NCBI GenBank assembly: GCA_937919945.1
Contig: CALESY010000008.1
Coordinates: 1-64,000 of the forward strand
Length of the DNA stretch: 64,000 nucleotides
Reading direction: 5' to 3'
From: an uncultured Chitinophagaceae bacterium
GTDB lineage: Bacteria; Bacteroidota; Bacteroidia; Chitinophagales; Chitinophagaceae
The notes under the pieces are model-generated. The model saw nothing but the letters and a program-made list of their open reading frames with translations. It made no database searches and had not been told where the DNA came from. The first letter of the stretch is position 1. Each line of letters starts with the position of its first letter. Made by a program: the position numbers and the translations under genes. Below, one piece after another: positions 23,821 to 33,537 of the stretch.

Positions 23821-26370
23821 ATGATTTATAATGTATTACAATCCTTAAAGATTTTCTTGCTGGCAGTTATTTGTACTATCACTTCTATTAACTCCTATGC
23901 TCAGGTAGATTATACCATTGGTACAGGTACGACCGATAATGGACAATATGGTCTTCCAACTCCTTTCGAAGATTTTTATGATGGCGACAGGCAGCAATTT
24001 CTTTTCCGAGCATCTGAGCTGACTGCTGTTGGTATGGGTCCGGGTCTTATAACTGCAATAAAATGGAATGTAAATAATAAATACAGTCAAAGGGCGATAC
24101 CCGGTTATGAAATCACAATCGGAACCACAACTCTTAATGACTTAAGCGGTGGCTGGGCAACAGGTATTACAACACCTGTTTTTTCAGTAGGCTCTACCGG
24201 TACATATACAGTTACTACAGGCATTAATGCTTTTACCTTGCCAACACCAATGGTTTGGAATGGTACGGATAATATTGTTATCCAAGTATGTCATGGTAGC
24301 ACCGTTGCGCCTTGTTATACATATACTAACTGTGCTGCAGTTAATTATACAAACACACCTTTTGTAAGTACACGTTACAATCGCCAAGACTGTTCTGGCA
24401 GCCTTTGTAATAATACTACGGGCTATTCCTTAACCTCTCCGCAAGCAAGGCCCAATACAATATTTACCTATGGCGTGCCTTGTACTGGTACACCTAATGG
24501 ATACACCGTAAATGCCCCGTATGAAGTTTGCCCCGGCAAGCAGTTTACCGTTGGTCTGAATGGTTCTTTCCTTTCAAATCTTACGCACGATTGGGAGTAT
24601 TCAAATGATGGTACTACATGGATTGCCTATGGTGGTACAGTTGGCATCAACGGTCAGATTACTGATGTAATACAAGCTCCGCGTTGGTATCGCTGCAAAA
24701 TAACTTGTACTAATTCAGGACTATCATTTACTACACCACCTGCACAGGTTAGGATAGCACCTTTCTATTATTGTTATTGTGATGCTGCACCAACTACAGC
24801 ACCCGGCCTTGATATTGGTAATGTTAAGGTAATCAACTTGACAAGTGGTGATACTGTACTGAATAATGGTAATTCAACACCTGCATTAAACAATGCTACA
24901 GCTAATAAAACCTACACCACTTTCCAATTTCCACCTGTACCACAGGTTGTGATGTATAGGGATACAACTTATCGATTCCTGGTATCGCAAATAAATTCTA
25001 CTGCTACTTTCAAGCCAAGCTTTGTAGCTATATTTATTGACTTAGACAGGAATGGAACATTCGATTTCGGTGAAAAAGTAATGGAAGCCAATATCAATGG
25101 TGGTTCAGCCATTGCAAATACAGAGTCTGCAACATTTAAAATACCTACTGCTGCACAAATTGGCTTTACCGGTATGCGTGTTGTATTAAGCAGTGGTAAA
25201 GTGGATTCTTGCGGCTTTGGTATGACAGAAGGTGAAGTAGAAGATTATCTCGTTGATATGCGTTATGAGCCTTGTAAAGGGCCTGGTAATCCTGGTACAT
25301 TAGTTTCTACATCCAATAAACTGTGTACAGGGTATGATTACATTACTCAAAACAACGGTTACGAAACTACTAAGTCTGAATTGATAAGGGTATGGCAAAT
25401 ATCAGGCGATAATGTATTCTGGTCAACTATAGCCGGTAGTGCTGATAAAGATACTTTAATGCGTGTGTTTAACGGCCAACCACTTTATTATAAAGTGCGC
25501 ATGATTTGCCCGCGCACCAAAGACACATCATATAGCTCTTCAATGAAGATTGATGCACGTGAGGGTTATAAATGTTATTGCTATAGTCAGGCAATTGGCG
25601 GAAACCCTAAGGATTCTCAAAACCCTAAAGACAGTAGCGATATCGGTGGTATTGTATTCCACACATTCAATACTAATACCGGCGGTGCACATTTGTTGAA
25701 TCAATATGCGCAGGAAAAACGCACTGACTATACAGATAATGCACCTATGATGCTGGATGTAGACAGTACATATCAATTAACTGTTTACCACACATTACGT
25801 ACGCCTGTACATGGTGATGCGAAAGTGACTGTGTTTATGGATTTTAATAATAATAAAGAGTACGACGCCCCGTATGAGCGCGTTTATACAGGTTATACAA
25901 ATGTCGGTAGCTTCACGATTGTAGATAAAATAACTATACCTAGTACTGTTATTACAGGTGTGCCAACAGGCATGCGTGTTATATTGAACAATAATATTTC
26001 ACCAAACATACCTTCTGATCAGGCTTGTGGTGCGTATACTTCTGGCGAAACGGAAGACCTGATGGTGCAGTTTGTAAAACGCTTCCCTGCTTCTGTAAGC
26101 AATGTAAGCAGTATAGACAACTTCGGTATGTTCCCTAACCCTACTACGGGCAAGTTCCGCCTGCAGTTTGCAAGCGCCAATGCACTGAATGACGTAATGG
26201 TAAGCATCACCAATATCACAGGTCAAGTGGTTATGCAGCAAACTGTAAAACACAACGGTGGTACGTTTACGCAAGACTTTGATTTGAGCAACAAAGCGCG
26301 CGGTGTGTATGTAGTAGAATTGCGTAGCGCAGATGGAGTAAAAGCAGTACAACGCTTAGTGATAGATTAA
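23821..26370 (+). CDS. Large secreted protein with two GEVED domains and a T9SS sorting domain
   Basis: 849 aa. Signal peptide ends near INSYAQ (residue 28). Two GEVED-type beta domains are visible: about 390-480 (FIDLDRNGTFDFGEKV ... TEGEVEDYLVDM) and about 655-750 (FMDFNNNKEYDAPYERV ... SGETEDLMVQF). Residues about 765-849 are a type A T9SS C-terminal domain (FGMFPNPTTGKFRLQF ... ARGVYVVELRSADGVKAVQR). The protein is therefore probably passed through the outer membrane and anchored or released at the surface. No enzyme domain seen; adhesion or matrix function is inference. Confidence 0.92.
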   Translation: MIYNVLQSLKIFLLAVICTITSINSYAQVDYTIGTGTTDNGQYGLPTPFEDFYDGDRQQFLFRASELTAVGMGPGLITAIKWNVNNKYSQRAIPGYEITIGTTTLNDLSGGWATGITTPVFSVGSTGTYTVTTGINAFTLPTPMVWNGTDNIVIQVCHGSTVAPCYTYTNCAAVNYTNTPFVSTRYNRQDCSGSLCNNTTGYSLTSPQARPNTIFTYGVPCTGTPNGYTVNAPYEVCPGKQFTVGLNGSFLSNLTHDWEYSNDGTTWIAYGGTVGINGQITDVIQAPRWYRCKITCTNSGLSFTTPPAQVRIAPFYYCYCDAAPTTAPGLDIGNVKVINLTSGDTVLNNGNSTPALNNATANKTYTTFQFPPVPQVVMYRDTTYRFLVSQINSTATFKPSFVAIFIDLDRNGTFDFGEKVMEANINGGSAIANTESATFKIPTAAQIGFTGMRVVLSSGKVDSCGFGMTEGEVEDYLVDMRYEPCKGPGNPGTLVSTSNKLCTGYDYITQNNGYETTKSELIRVWQISGDNVFWSTIAGSADKDTLMRVFNGQPLYYKVRMICPRTKDTSYSSSMKIDAREGYKCYCYSQAIGGNPKDSQNPKDSSDIGGIVFHTFNTNTGGAHLLNQYAQEKRTDYTDNAPMMLDVDSTYQLTVYHTLRTPVHGDAKVTVFMDFNNNKEYDAPYERVYTGYTNVGSFTIVDKITIPSTVITGVPTGMRVILNNNISPNIPSDQACGAYTSGETEDLMVQFVKRFPASVSNVSSIDNFGMFPNPTTGKFRLQFASANALNDVMVSITNITGQVVMQQTVKHNGGTFTQDFDLSNKARGVYVVELRSADGVKAVQRLVID

Positions 26371-26392
26371 TCAAATATTGAACTTTACATAC

Positions 26393-26423
26393 AAAGCCCC
26401 ACGCAAATGCGTGGGGCTTTTTT
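26393..26423 (+). terminator. Terminator of the GEVED/T9SS gene
   Basis: 13-bp stem AAAGCCCCACGCA/TGCGTGGGGCTTT (26393-26405 with 26408-26420), ending in a run of six T, 22 nt after the stop codon. Confidence 0.9.
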
Positions 26424-26539
26424 GATCTCTGAAAGAATATATAAAACTTGTTTCAGAATGTCAAATTAAATTTCGGCTAAAAAACCTATAAATCCTGCTA
26501 AACGGGCTATAGATAAGGCTTGTACTATTGTCCATAACT

Positions 26540-26606
26540 TTATCCACAAAGGGTTGATTACTTCTTTTCCCATTAGGTGTGCTTTTAGATATTTTCGCTA
26601 TCCACA
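26540..26606 (+). promoter_or_regulatory. DnaA-box-like sites upstream of the ribonucleotide reductase gene
   Basis: TTATCCACA (26540-26548) is an exact consensus DnaA box; CTATCCACA (26598-26606), same orientation and 58 nt on, differs by one base. Both lie in the 278-bp gap before the gene at 26649. Whether DnaA binds here is untested. Confidence 0.45.
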
Positions 26607-26648
26607 CGAAACTTTTTTAATTCTTTAACAAATAATATTTCGATACCC

Positions 26649-29600
26649 ATGGCAGCAACAAAAACGAATAAGCAAGGTGCCGGCTTGCAATTCAACCGCC
26701 ACTATACACGCGATGGCGTGAATCCGTTTGATATGTTCGAGTACGATTACCGCACATCGGTAATCCGCAACCCGAATGGTGAAAAAGTATTTGAGATGAC
26801 TGATGTGGAAGTGCCAAAACATTGGTCGCAAATAGCAACAGATATCCTTGCGCAAAAATACTTCCGCAAAGCAGGTGTACCACAGGCAGATGGTAGCCTT
26901 GGCCGTGAAACTTCTATCAAACAAGTGGCACATCGTTTGGCACATTGCTGGCGTTCATGGGGCGAAAAATACGGCTACTTCGCATCTGCAAACGATGCAC
27001 AGGTATTTTATGAAGAGCTATGCTATAGCATATTACAACAAAGCTGTGCGCCCAACTCACCGCAGTGGTTCAACACTGGTTTGTATAGCAGCTATGGTAT
27101 AGATGGCAAAGCGCAAGGGCACTATTATGTTGACCCTATAACCGGCAATCTGGAGCGTTCTAAAAACGCATACGAGCGCCCGCAGCCACACGCGTGCTTT
27201 ATATTAAGTGTAGATGACGACTTGGTAAACGAAGGTGGTATAATGGATTTGTGGGTACGCGAGGCTCGTATATTCAAATACGGTTCTGGTGTGGGAACAA
27301 ACTTCTCCGGTATTCGTGCAGAAGGTGAAAAACTAAGTGGTGGCGGTACATCAAGTGGTTTGATGTCTTTCTTGAAAATCGGCGACCGTGCGGCTGGTGC
27401 TATCAAAAGCGGTGGTACAACACGCCGTGCTGCTAAAATGGTTTGTCTTGATCTCGACCACCCGGAAATCATTGACTTTATAGACTGGAAAGTAGAAGAA
27501 GAGAAAAAAGTAGCTGCGTTGATAGCTGCCGGTTATGCATCAGATTACGAAGGTGAAGCATACCGCACAGTATCCGGTCAAAACTCAAACAACTCCGTTC
27601 GTGTACCCAATGAATTTTTCCGTCGCTTAGCCAATGGCGAAGATTGGGAAATGACTGCACGCAGCACCGGCAAAGTAATGAAGTCGGTTTCTGCTAATGC
27701 ATTGTGGGATAAAATTGCCTACGCTGCATGGCGTTGTGCTGACCCCGGTACTCAGTACGATACAACCATTAATGAATGGCATACTTGCCCTGAAGGTGGC
27801 CCTATCCGCGCATCTAACCCATGTTCGGAATATATGTTCCTCGACAATACAGCATGTAACCTGGCGTCGCTCAATCTCCGCCGCTTCTTCGACGAAGAAA
27901 CAAGCACGTTTGATGTTGCAGGTTTTGAATACATGACTCGCCTGTGGACGGTGGTATTGGAAGTGTCTGTACTGATGGCACAATTCCCATCGCCTGAAGT
28001 TGCCCAACTGAGTTACGACTACCGCACACTCGGCCTTGGTTATGCCAACCTCGGCTCTATGCTGATGGTTAGCGGTATAGCTTATGATAGCGAAGAAGCG
28101 CGCGCTATAGCAGGTGCTATCACAGCCATCATGAATGGTGTGGCATATAAAACATCTGCAGAGATGGCTGCCGCGTTGGGAGCTTTCCCGCGTTATGAAG
28201 AAAACAAAAAGCACATGATGCGTGTAATGCGCAACCACCGTGCTGCTGCTTACGATGCAGCCGATGCCTACGAAGGTTTGGAAACAAAACCAATGGGCAT
28301 CAACGCAAAATATTGTCCTGATTATTTGCTGACGGCAGCTACCAAAGCATGGGATGATGCTGTGCAGATGGGCGAAAAATATGGCTATCGCAACGCGCAG
28401 GCTACTGTTATTGCGCCAACGGGTACTATCGGTTTGGTGATGGATTGTGATACAACAGGCATCGAGCCCGACTTTGCATTGGTGAAATTCAAAAAACTAT
28501 CTGGTGGCGGTTATTTCAAAATCATCAACCAATCTATACCAACCGCGCTGAAAAAATTGGGCTATACACCTGAAGAAACAGACGCAATAGTAAAATACGC
28601 GAAAGGCCATGCTACGTTCGCAGGTGCTCCTTACATCAACCAGATAACACTCAGCGAAAAAGGATTTATTGCCGATGAACTGAAAAAACTGGATGCTTCT
28701 GTAGAAAGTGCATTTGAAATAGGTTTCGTATTCAATGCTTACAATCTGGGCGAAGAATGTTTGAAACGCCTCGGCTTTACACCTGAGCAATACTTCGCTC
28801 CCGACTTCAATCTGCTGGAAGAACTCGGCTTCAGCGATGAGCAGATAGAAGCAGCTAACGACTATGTGTGCGGTACTATGATGGTAGAAGGCGCTCCTTA
28901 CCTGAAGGAAGAACACCTGCCTGTTTTTGATTGCGCTAACAAGTGCGGCAAGAAAGGCGAACGCTACATACATGCGCACGGCCACATCCGTATGATGGGT
29001 GCAACACAGCCATTTATCAGTGGTGCCATCTCTAAAACCATCAACCTGCCAAACGAGGCTACAGTTGATGAAATAAAAGACTGCTACATGCTTAGCTGGC
29101 AGTTGGGTATCAAAGCTTGTGCCCTCTACCGCGATGGCAGCAAACTGAGCCAGCCGTTGAGCAACAAGAGCGACAAGAAAAAGAAAAACGATACCAAAGA
29201 AACAGAAGCTGCAACGGCTGCTGAAGACAGCGTGATTGTAGATATGGGCAAGCTGACCATAGAAGAGCTGTTGGAAGAAGTAAGCAAGCGCGTACAGGAT
29301 AGCCCAGACACTAAACTGAAACGTGAACTGAGCCGCATCGTAGAACGTAAACAATTACCGGCAAAACGTCGTGGTTATACCATCAAAGCAAAAGTAGGCG
29401 GGCAACCACTTTTTGTGCGCACGGGCGAATACGGCGATGGTACACTGGGCGAGATATTCCTGGATATGGCCAAAGAAGGTGCTACCATGCGTAGCCTGAT
29501 GAACAGCTTTGCCATAGCGGTATCAATAGGCTTGCAATATGGTGTGCCGCTGGATGAGTTTGTTGACAAATTCACATTCACCCGTTTTGAACCTGCAGGT

Positions 29601-29981
29601 ATTGTAGAGCACCCGAATATCAAATCGGCTACTTCGGTACTCGACTTTGTGTTCCGCTTGCTGGCTTACGAATACCTCGACCGCAGCGACCTTGTACACG
29701 TACAAGACCCTGAAAAAATGCACCCGCACGACGAGGATGCAGCACAGGAGCTATCGCAAGTGCGTGTAACGGCACCTGCACCACAGGCACAAACGCAGAA
29801 GAATGTAAACATAGCACCCAAGCCTGTAGCAGCTGCAACAGCCGATAAAACAGCCGACATCAAAAAAATGATGGGAACCAGTGCCGATGCGCCTGTATGC
29901 CGCAACTGTGGTAACATCACACTACGCAACGGTACTTGCTATATGTGCCCCAACTGTGGTACTACTACGGGATGCAGCTAA
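26649..29981 (+). CDS. nrdJ: Adenosylcobalamin-dependent (class II) ribonucleoside-diphosphate reductase
   Basis: 1110 aa. It reduces ribonucleotides to deoxyribonucleotides using a B12-derived radical, with or without oxygen. Visible are the N-terminal part with CAPNSPQWFNTGLYSSYGI, the long class II body with FKYGSGVGTNFSGIRAEGE, the active-site NPCSEY motif at about residue 390, VIAPTGTIGLVMDCDTTGIE, and a C-terminal extension ending in a zinc-ribbon-like tail with cysteine pairs (CRNCGN ... CYMCPNCG ... GCS) that likely regenerates the active-site disulfide. The length suits the long vitamin B12-dependent type; I see no intein. Single gene with its own terminator. Confidence 0.96.
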   Translation: MAATKTNKQGAGLQFNRHYTRDGVNPFDMFEYDYRTSVIRNPNGEKVFEMTDVEVPKHWSQIATDILAQKYFRKAGVPQADGSLGRETSIKQVAHRLAHCWRSWGEKYGYFASANDAQVFYEELCYSILQQSCAPNSPQWFNTGLYSSYGIDGKAQGHYYVDPITGNLERSKNAYERPQPHACFILSVDDDLVNEGGIMDLWVREARIFKYGSGVGTNFSGIRAEGEKLSGGGTSSGLMSFLKIGDRAAGAIKSGGTTRRAAKMVCLDLDHPEIIDFIDWKVEEEKKVAALIAAGYASDYEGEAYRTVSGQNSNNSVRVPNEFFRRLANGEDWEMTARSTGKVMKSVSANALWDKIAYAAWRCADPGTQYDTTINEWHTCPEGGPIRASNPCSEYMFLDNTACNLASLNLRRFFDEETSTFDVAGFEYMTRLWTVVLEVSVLMAQFPSPEVAQLSYDYRTLGLGYANLGSMLMVSGIAYDSEEARAIAGAITAIMNGVAYKTSAEMAAALGAFPRYEENKKHMMRVMRNHRAAAYDAADAYEGLETKPMGINAKYCPDYLLTAATKAWDDAVQMGEKYGYRNAQATVIAPTGTIGLVMDCDTTGIEPDFALVKFKKLSGGGYFKIINQSIPTALKKLGYTPEETDAIVKYAKGHATFAGAPYINQITLSEKGFIADELKKLDASVESAFEIGFVFNAYNLGEECLKRLGFTPEQYFAPDFNLLEELGFSDEQIEAANDYVCGTMMVEGAPYLKEEHLPVFDCANKCGKKGERYIHAHGHIRMMGATQPFISGAISKTINLPNEATVDEIKDCYMLSWQLGIKACALYRDGSKLSQPLSNKSDKKKKNDTKETEAATAAEDSVIVDMGKLTIEELLEEVSKRVQDSPDTKLKRELSRIVERKQLPAKRRGYTIKAKVGGQPLFVRTGEYGDGTLGEIFLDMAKEGATMRSLMNSFAIAVSIGLQYGVPLDEFVDKFTFTRFEPAGIVEHPNIKSATSVLDFVFRLLAYEYLDRSDLVHVQDPEKMHPHDEDAAQELSQVRVTAPAPQAQTQKNVNIAPKPVAAATADKTADIKKMMGTSADAPVCRNCGNITLRNGTCYMCPNCGTTTGCS

Positions 29982-30008
29982 TGTGTTTCTAACCCATCGA
30001 TTATACGA

Positions 30009-30034
30009 AAAGGCTACCGAGAGGTAGCCTTTTT
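30009..30034 (+). terminator. Terminator of nrdJ
   Basis: 10-bp stem AAAGGCTACC/GGTAGCCTTT (30009-30018 with 30023-30032, loop GAGA) and five T, 27 nt after the stop codon. Confidence 0.88.
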
Positions 30035-30069
30035 ACATTTAGCAGACAATAAAATTTATTACAAAGAGT

Positions 30070-30077
30070 TATATTTG
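30070..30077 (+). promoter_or_regulatory. -7 element of the lipoprotein pair
   Basis: TATATTTG (TAnnTTTG) 19 nt before the ATG at 30097. Confidence 0.6.
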
Positions 30078-30096
30078 AATTACACACCCTCAAAGT

Positions 30097-30600
30097 ATGA
30101 GATACCTTCCCTTGCTATTTTTAGTTGTTTGTTTACAATTTGCAGCATGTAAGAATAAATCTACAATTCAGCCTGCAACAACTAACCCGACTGACACAAT
30201 AAAAGTTACTACAAAGCCAGATGTGAGGTGGCAGTATGAGGGTATGTATGAAGTTCTGGTAAAATATTATAGTAATGCCCAAGGCACTATTATTAATAAC
30301 TCATACACATGTACTATGCAGGTCAATTACATGAATACCGATAGTATAGTATATGCAGTAGATGCGTCAAAAAATTATTACTTTAAACAACCTGTACTTA
30401 ATTTCCACAATACCTCAACCAATAAATTATATAAAAAGTTGGGTGTAGATTCTGTAGGACGTATTTATATTCAAAAGGATGGTTGGTACAGTATAATGAA
30501 TGGTGGTTTTATTGGTAAGGATAGCATAGCATGTTATTTTGGCTATACTGGCCCTCATAGTACAACTACAGATACACTAACAGGATATAGAATTAAATAG
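30097..30600 (+). CDS. Small lipoprotein, unknown function (first of tandem pair)
   Basis: 167 aa. Lipoprotein signal with lipobox FAAC at Cys19 (MRYLPLLFLVVCLQFAACKN). The rest is a predicted all-beta domain with no family I recognise. It shares a pattern with the next gene product: Y(E/T)G near the start, a TCT/ITC strand, GVDSVGRIYI, and NGGFIGKDSIACYF ending in GYRIK. The genes are 8 nt apart and surely arose by duplication. Likely faces the periplasm or cell surface. Confidence 0.8.
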   Translation: MRYLPLLFLVVCLQFAACKNKSTIQPATTNPTDTIKVTTKPDVRWQYEGMYEVLVKYYSNAQGTIINNSYTCTMQVNYMNTDSIVYAVDASKNYYFKQPVLNFHNTSTNKLYKKLGVDSVGRIYIQKDGWYSIMNGGFIGKDSIACYFGYTGPHSTTTDTLTGYRIK

Positions 30601-30608
30601 CGACTATT

Positions 30609-31058
30609 ATGAAAAACCTAACCTTAATAATATTTGCCATCATTTGCTGCAGTACCTACTCCTGTAAAAAAGCGAAACTCAAAAACAATGCAGAAAAATA
30701 TACGGGTAAATTTGTACTAATAATTACATCAGTAAGCAAGATAAATCCGTCGAGTGTGCCAAGCCTGCGTAGTATCACAACAAAAACCGACACACAAACT
30801 GTTACCATTACCTGCGAAAAAGGAGATTTAATTGAAATGAGAGAATCAGGAGAAAAATATCAAGCTTTGATTTTTAGATATGAAAGTGGTGGTATTGGAA
30901 AATATGGAGTAGACGAAAATGGAAAATTTTATTTGAACCGTGGTCCAAATGTTACCATAGCAGGTGGATTTATAGATGAGAATACATTATTGTTTACGAT
31001 GTCTGAATATCATACTACTAGTTCTGCTAGTGCTGAAGTCAAAGGCTATAGAAAGTAA
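30609..31058 (+). CDS. Small lipoprotein, unknown function (second of tandem pair)
   Basis: 149 aa. Lipobox TYSC (MKNLTLIIFAIICCSTYSCKK). A diverged paralogue of the upstream product: GVDENGKFYL and AGGFIDENTLLFTM ... GYRK align with the same blocks there. No known domain; similar small lipoproteins are frequent in Bacteroidota. Confidence 0.8.
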   Translation: MKNLTLIIFAIICCSTYSCKKAKLKNNAEKYTGKFVLIITSVSKINPSSVPSLRSITTKTDTQTVTITCEKGDLIEMRESGEKYQALIFRYESGGIGKYGVDENGKFYLNRGPNVTIAGGFIDENTLLFTMSEYHTTSSASAEVKGYRK

Positions 31059-31074
31059 GTTGTTATCTTAGCAC

Positions 31075-31524
31075 ATGCTTCTCAAACAATCACTCCACAC
31101 CCTCTGCCAATCATACCTCGATAAAAACATCAGTAATGCTGAGGCTGCCATTGCTGATGCGCGAGAGGCTGCACAAAATGAAACCAAGAGCAGTGCAGGT
31201 GATAAATACGAAACCGCCCGCGAAATGATGCAGCAGGATATAGACCTCAACAACACCCGCCTGCTGCAACTCCGTCAACAACAACAAATGCTCGACAGGA
31301 TAGCCACCAATGCATCTTCTGCCATTGTAATACCCGGCAGCATCGTACACACTACACAGGGCGTTTATTATATATCCATCGGTGCAGGCAAATTGGTGAC
31401 AGATGGTACAACCTATTATGCCATCTCTATAGACTCTCCATTGGGCAAGCAACTAAAAGGCAAGCAGGCAGGTGATGTGTTTACTGTAAACGATAAGCAA
31501 TACCGCATACTGGATGTACAATAA
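31075..31524 (+). CDS. GreA/GreB C-terminal-domain-like protein with coiled coil
   Basis: 149 aa. The N-terminal half (about 1-85) is a charged helical segment likely to form a coiled coil; it contains KSSAGDKYETAREMMQQDI, a block typical of a small Bacteroidota family often labelled GreAB-like. The C-terminal half holds YYAISIDSPLGKQLKGKQAGDVF, matching the FKBP-like C-terminal domain of transcript cleavage factors. The acidic tip residues of true GreA are not evident, so cleavage-stimulating activity is doubtful; an RNA polymerase-binding role is possible. Confidence 0.75.
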   Translation: MLLKQSLHTLCQSYLDKNISNAEAAIADAREAAQNETKSSAGDKYETAREMMQQDIDLNNTRLLQLRQQQQMLDRIATNASSAIVIPGSIVHTTQGVYYISIGAGKLVTDGTTYYAISIDSPLGKQLKGKQAGDVFTVNDKQYRILDVQ

Positions 31525-31528
31525 ACAA

Positions 31529-31555
31529 TAAGAGCACCCATAAAGGATGCTCTTA
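31529..31555. terminator. Imperfect hairpin between converging genes
   Basis: TAAGAGCACCC/GGATGCTCTTA (31529-31539 with 31545-31555), one mismatch, loop ATAAA. There is no strong T run on either strand; probably a weak bidirectional terminator. Confidence 0.5.
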
Positions 31556-31583
31556 CTCAACACATACCCAATCACAAAAACAA

Positions 31584-33275
31584 CTATTGCTTCACAAATC
31601 GTTGTACACCAATCGCATCGCCATTCTCTATCCTTAAAAAGTATATGCCGCTATTCAAATCGCCAATGTTTATTTGTGAGCTATTGTTACGTACTTGTTT
31701 TACAGTACGGCCTGCAACATCAGTAATAGTTATCATGCTGTTGTTCAGTTGTGTGCTGCTCATAATATTCAGTACATCATTTGCAGGGTTAGGTGCGATA
31801 GTGAAATCGTATTTCTTCACCATTACATTGTTTACGCTTGTAGTGTTCACAGGCAATGCTACCAATGCGCCACCAGTTGCCAATGCTACATGCAGACCAA
31901 AAGCTGCACCATTACTGTTTTTAGAAGGATCAAGGAAGCCCGAAGCAACTACGGTAATTGCCTGACCGCCAAGTGATAGTGTACCTAATGGTACATCATA
32001 ACGCCGTACGGTTGTTGCACCACTAGCATCTGTAATGCTAACAGTAGCATTAGCAGCAGGCAGTGAAAAATAACCGGCACTGTTATATTGTCCGAAAGCA
32101 ATATCGTTTACCAATACGCTGCTGCCTGCACGTACATCAACTGTTGGTGCATCTGTACTGCCATGCATTACCAATATATCTGTGTTAGCACTGTTAGCAC
32201 CTAGCTCTTTAGCACCACCAAACACGCTGAGCCTGAAAGCCGGATTAGGTGTGTAACCGGTTGGGCTTTCTATACCATTAGCTGTCAGTATGTATCTGCC
32301 GCCAGAGTCGAGTGTAGCATTCAGGTTGTAGAATGTATCTGCAACGCTGGTACTGTTTTTCAATGCTATACCTACATTCACGGGTGTTTTAGCCGGCACA
32401 TCCAAAAACGGAGTAGCAGTGCGGAAAGCGAAGTTATCTGCAATGCGCACACCGTTCAGATACACATCTACACTATCGCCTGCTTTGTCTGCACAGTTAT
32501 GTATAGCCTGTATGCGTGCAAAAGACTCAGGTGTTGTTGTTGGCAATGCTACCAATGCACCACCGCTTGCCAATGCTACGTATAAACCAAATGCTGGTCC
32601 GTTGCTATTGTTGGCTGGTGTAAGGAAACCAGATGCCAATACTACGATAGATTGCCCTCCCAATCCGAGTGTTTGCAATGGTGCGCTGTACGTCTGCACT
32701 GTTGTAGCACCTGTAGTTGTAGTAATGCGTATTTTATAATCAGCTGTCGGCAATTCAAGATAGCTCGAAAAATTACCGAATGATATGTCATTTACCAATG
32801 TATTCGTACCTGAACGTACATCAACTGTAGGAGCGTCTGTACTGCCATGTAATACCAATAAGTCGGTGTTGGCACCATTGCTGGCCACAGTCCTTGCGCT
32901 GGCATATACACTAATGCGCAATGGTGGTGCAGGATTGTACCCTGTTGCACTTTCAATACCGCCGGCTACAGCTACATAATTGGTACTGGCAGCAAGCGTA
33001 GCACTCAAGTTGTAGAAAGTATCTGTAACAGCCGTACTTGTTTTGGGAGCAATACCAATGTTATATGCGCCGGGGTTAAGATTCAGATAAGCAGTAGCTG
33101 TTCTGAATGCTACGTTTTCCAACTTGGTAGTTGTTGGTCCGTTCACCCATATGTCAACTGTGTCAGCGGCTTTGTCTGCACAGTTATGAATTACCTGCAC
33201 CCTTGCAGGTTGTGCCATGGCAACTGTAGTGCCCATTATGGCGAGTGCTGAGAGTAAAAGTTTTTTGTACATCAT
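31584..33275 (-). CDS. Secreted protein with duplicated DUF4397 region and T9SS sorting domain
   Basis: 563 aa. Signal peptide MMYKKLLLSALAIMGTTVAMAQ. Two homologous halves (about 24-250 and 255-480) each begin with an (V/A)IHNCADKA block, continue DTFYNLNATL, and contain VLHGSTDAPTVDVR/VMHGSTDAPTVDVR, i.e. repeated DUF4397 domains. The remaining 80 residues are a type A T9SS C-terminal domain (FTIAPNPANDVLNIMSS ... GIYFLRIENGDAIGVQRFVKQ). Probably a surface protein; DUF4397 has no known activity. Met2 is an equally good start. Confidence 0.92.
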   Translation of the reverse strand: MMYKKLLLSALAIMGTTVAMAQPARVQVIHNCADKAADTVDIWVNGPTTTKLENVAFRTATAYLNLNPGAYNIGIAPKTSTAVTDTFYNLSATLAASTNYVAVAGGIESATGYNPAPPLRISVYASARTVASNGANTDLLVLHGSTDAPTVDVRSGTNTLVNDISFGNFSSYLELPTADYKIRITTTTGATTVQTYSAPLQTLGLGGQSIVVLASGFLTPANNSNGPAFGLYVALASGGALVALPTTTPESFARIQAIHNCADKAGDSVDVYLNGVRIADNFAFRTATPFLDVPAKTPVNVGIALKNSTSVADTFYNLNATLDSGGRYILTANGIESPTGYTPNPAFRLSVFGGAKELGANSANTDILVMHGSTDAPTVDVRAGSSVLVNDIAFGQYNSAGYFSLPAANATVSITDASGATTVRRYDVPLGTLSLGGQAITVVASGFLDPSKNSNGAAFGLHVALATGGALVALPVNTTSVNNVMVKKYDFTIAPNPANDVLNIMSSTQLNNSMITITDVAGRTVKQVRNNSSQINIGDLNSGIYFLRIENGDAIGVQRFVKQ

Positions 33276-33537
33276 AAAATCTATTGTTTTTGTAGAGGGA
33301 TAACATGAGCAGCTTTTCTTTTGTTGAAGATTTAGTACTAATTCGTACAGAACTTGAAATGGAATGACACATGTTTAATCGTTCAGTTGTATATTTAATA
33401 GTATCATTAAACAAAATGATAGTAATACTATATGGCTATAACTTTATACTGAAAGCCCTATTGGTATTGGTTTTTAACTGATAGCTAAATGATATGAGCA
33501 TTTTAACAGTATCTTTAATAAAACAATCCCATACGGT

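Noticed and set aside
26424..26648. Cobalamin riboswitch upstream of the B12-dependent reductase
   Set aside because: No B12-box-like sequence (GCCACTG type) is visible in the 278-bp gap; only the DnaA-like sites stand out.
28497..29354. Long open frame (285 codons) antisense to nrdJ
   Set aside because: It mirrors the codon pattern of a strongly conserved gene; the product is Cys/Phe-rich with no domain, as expected of a shadow frame. The same holds for other long antisense frames in glnN, pyrG, purL and the E1 gene.
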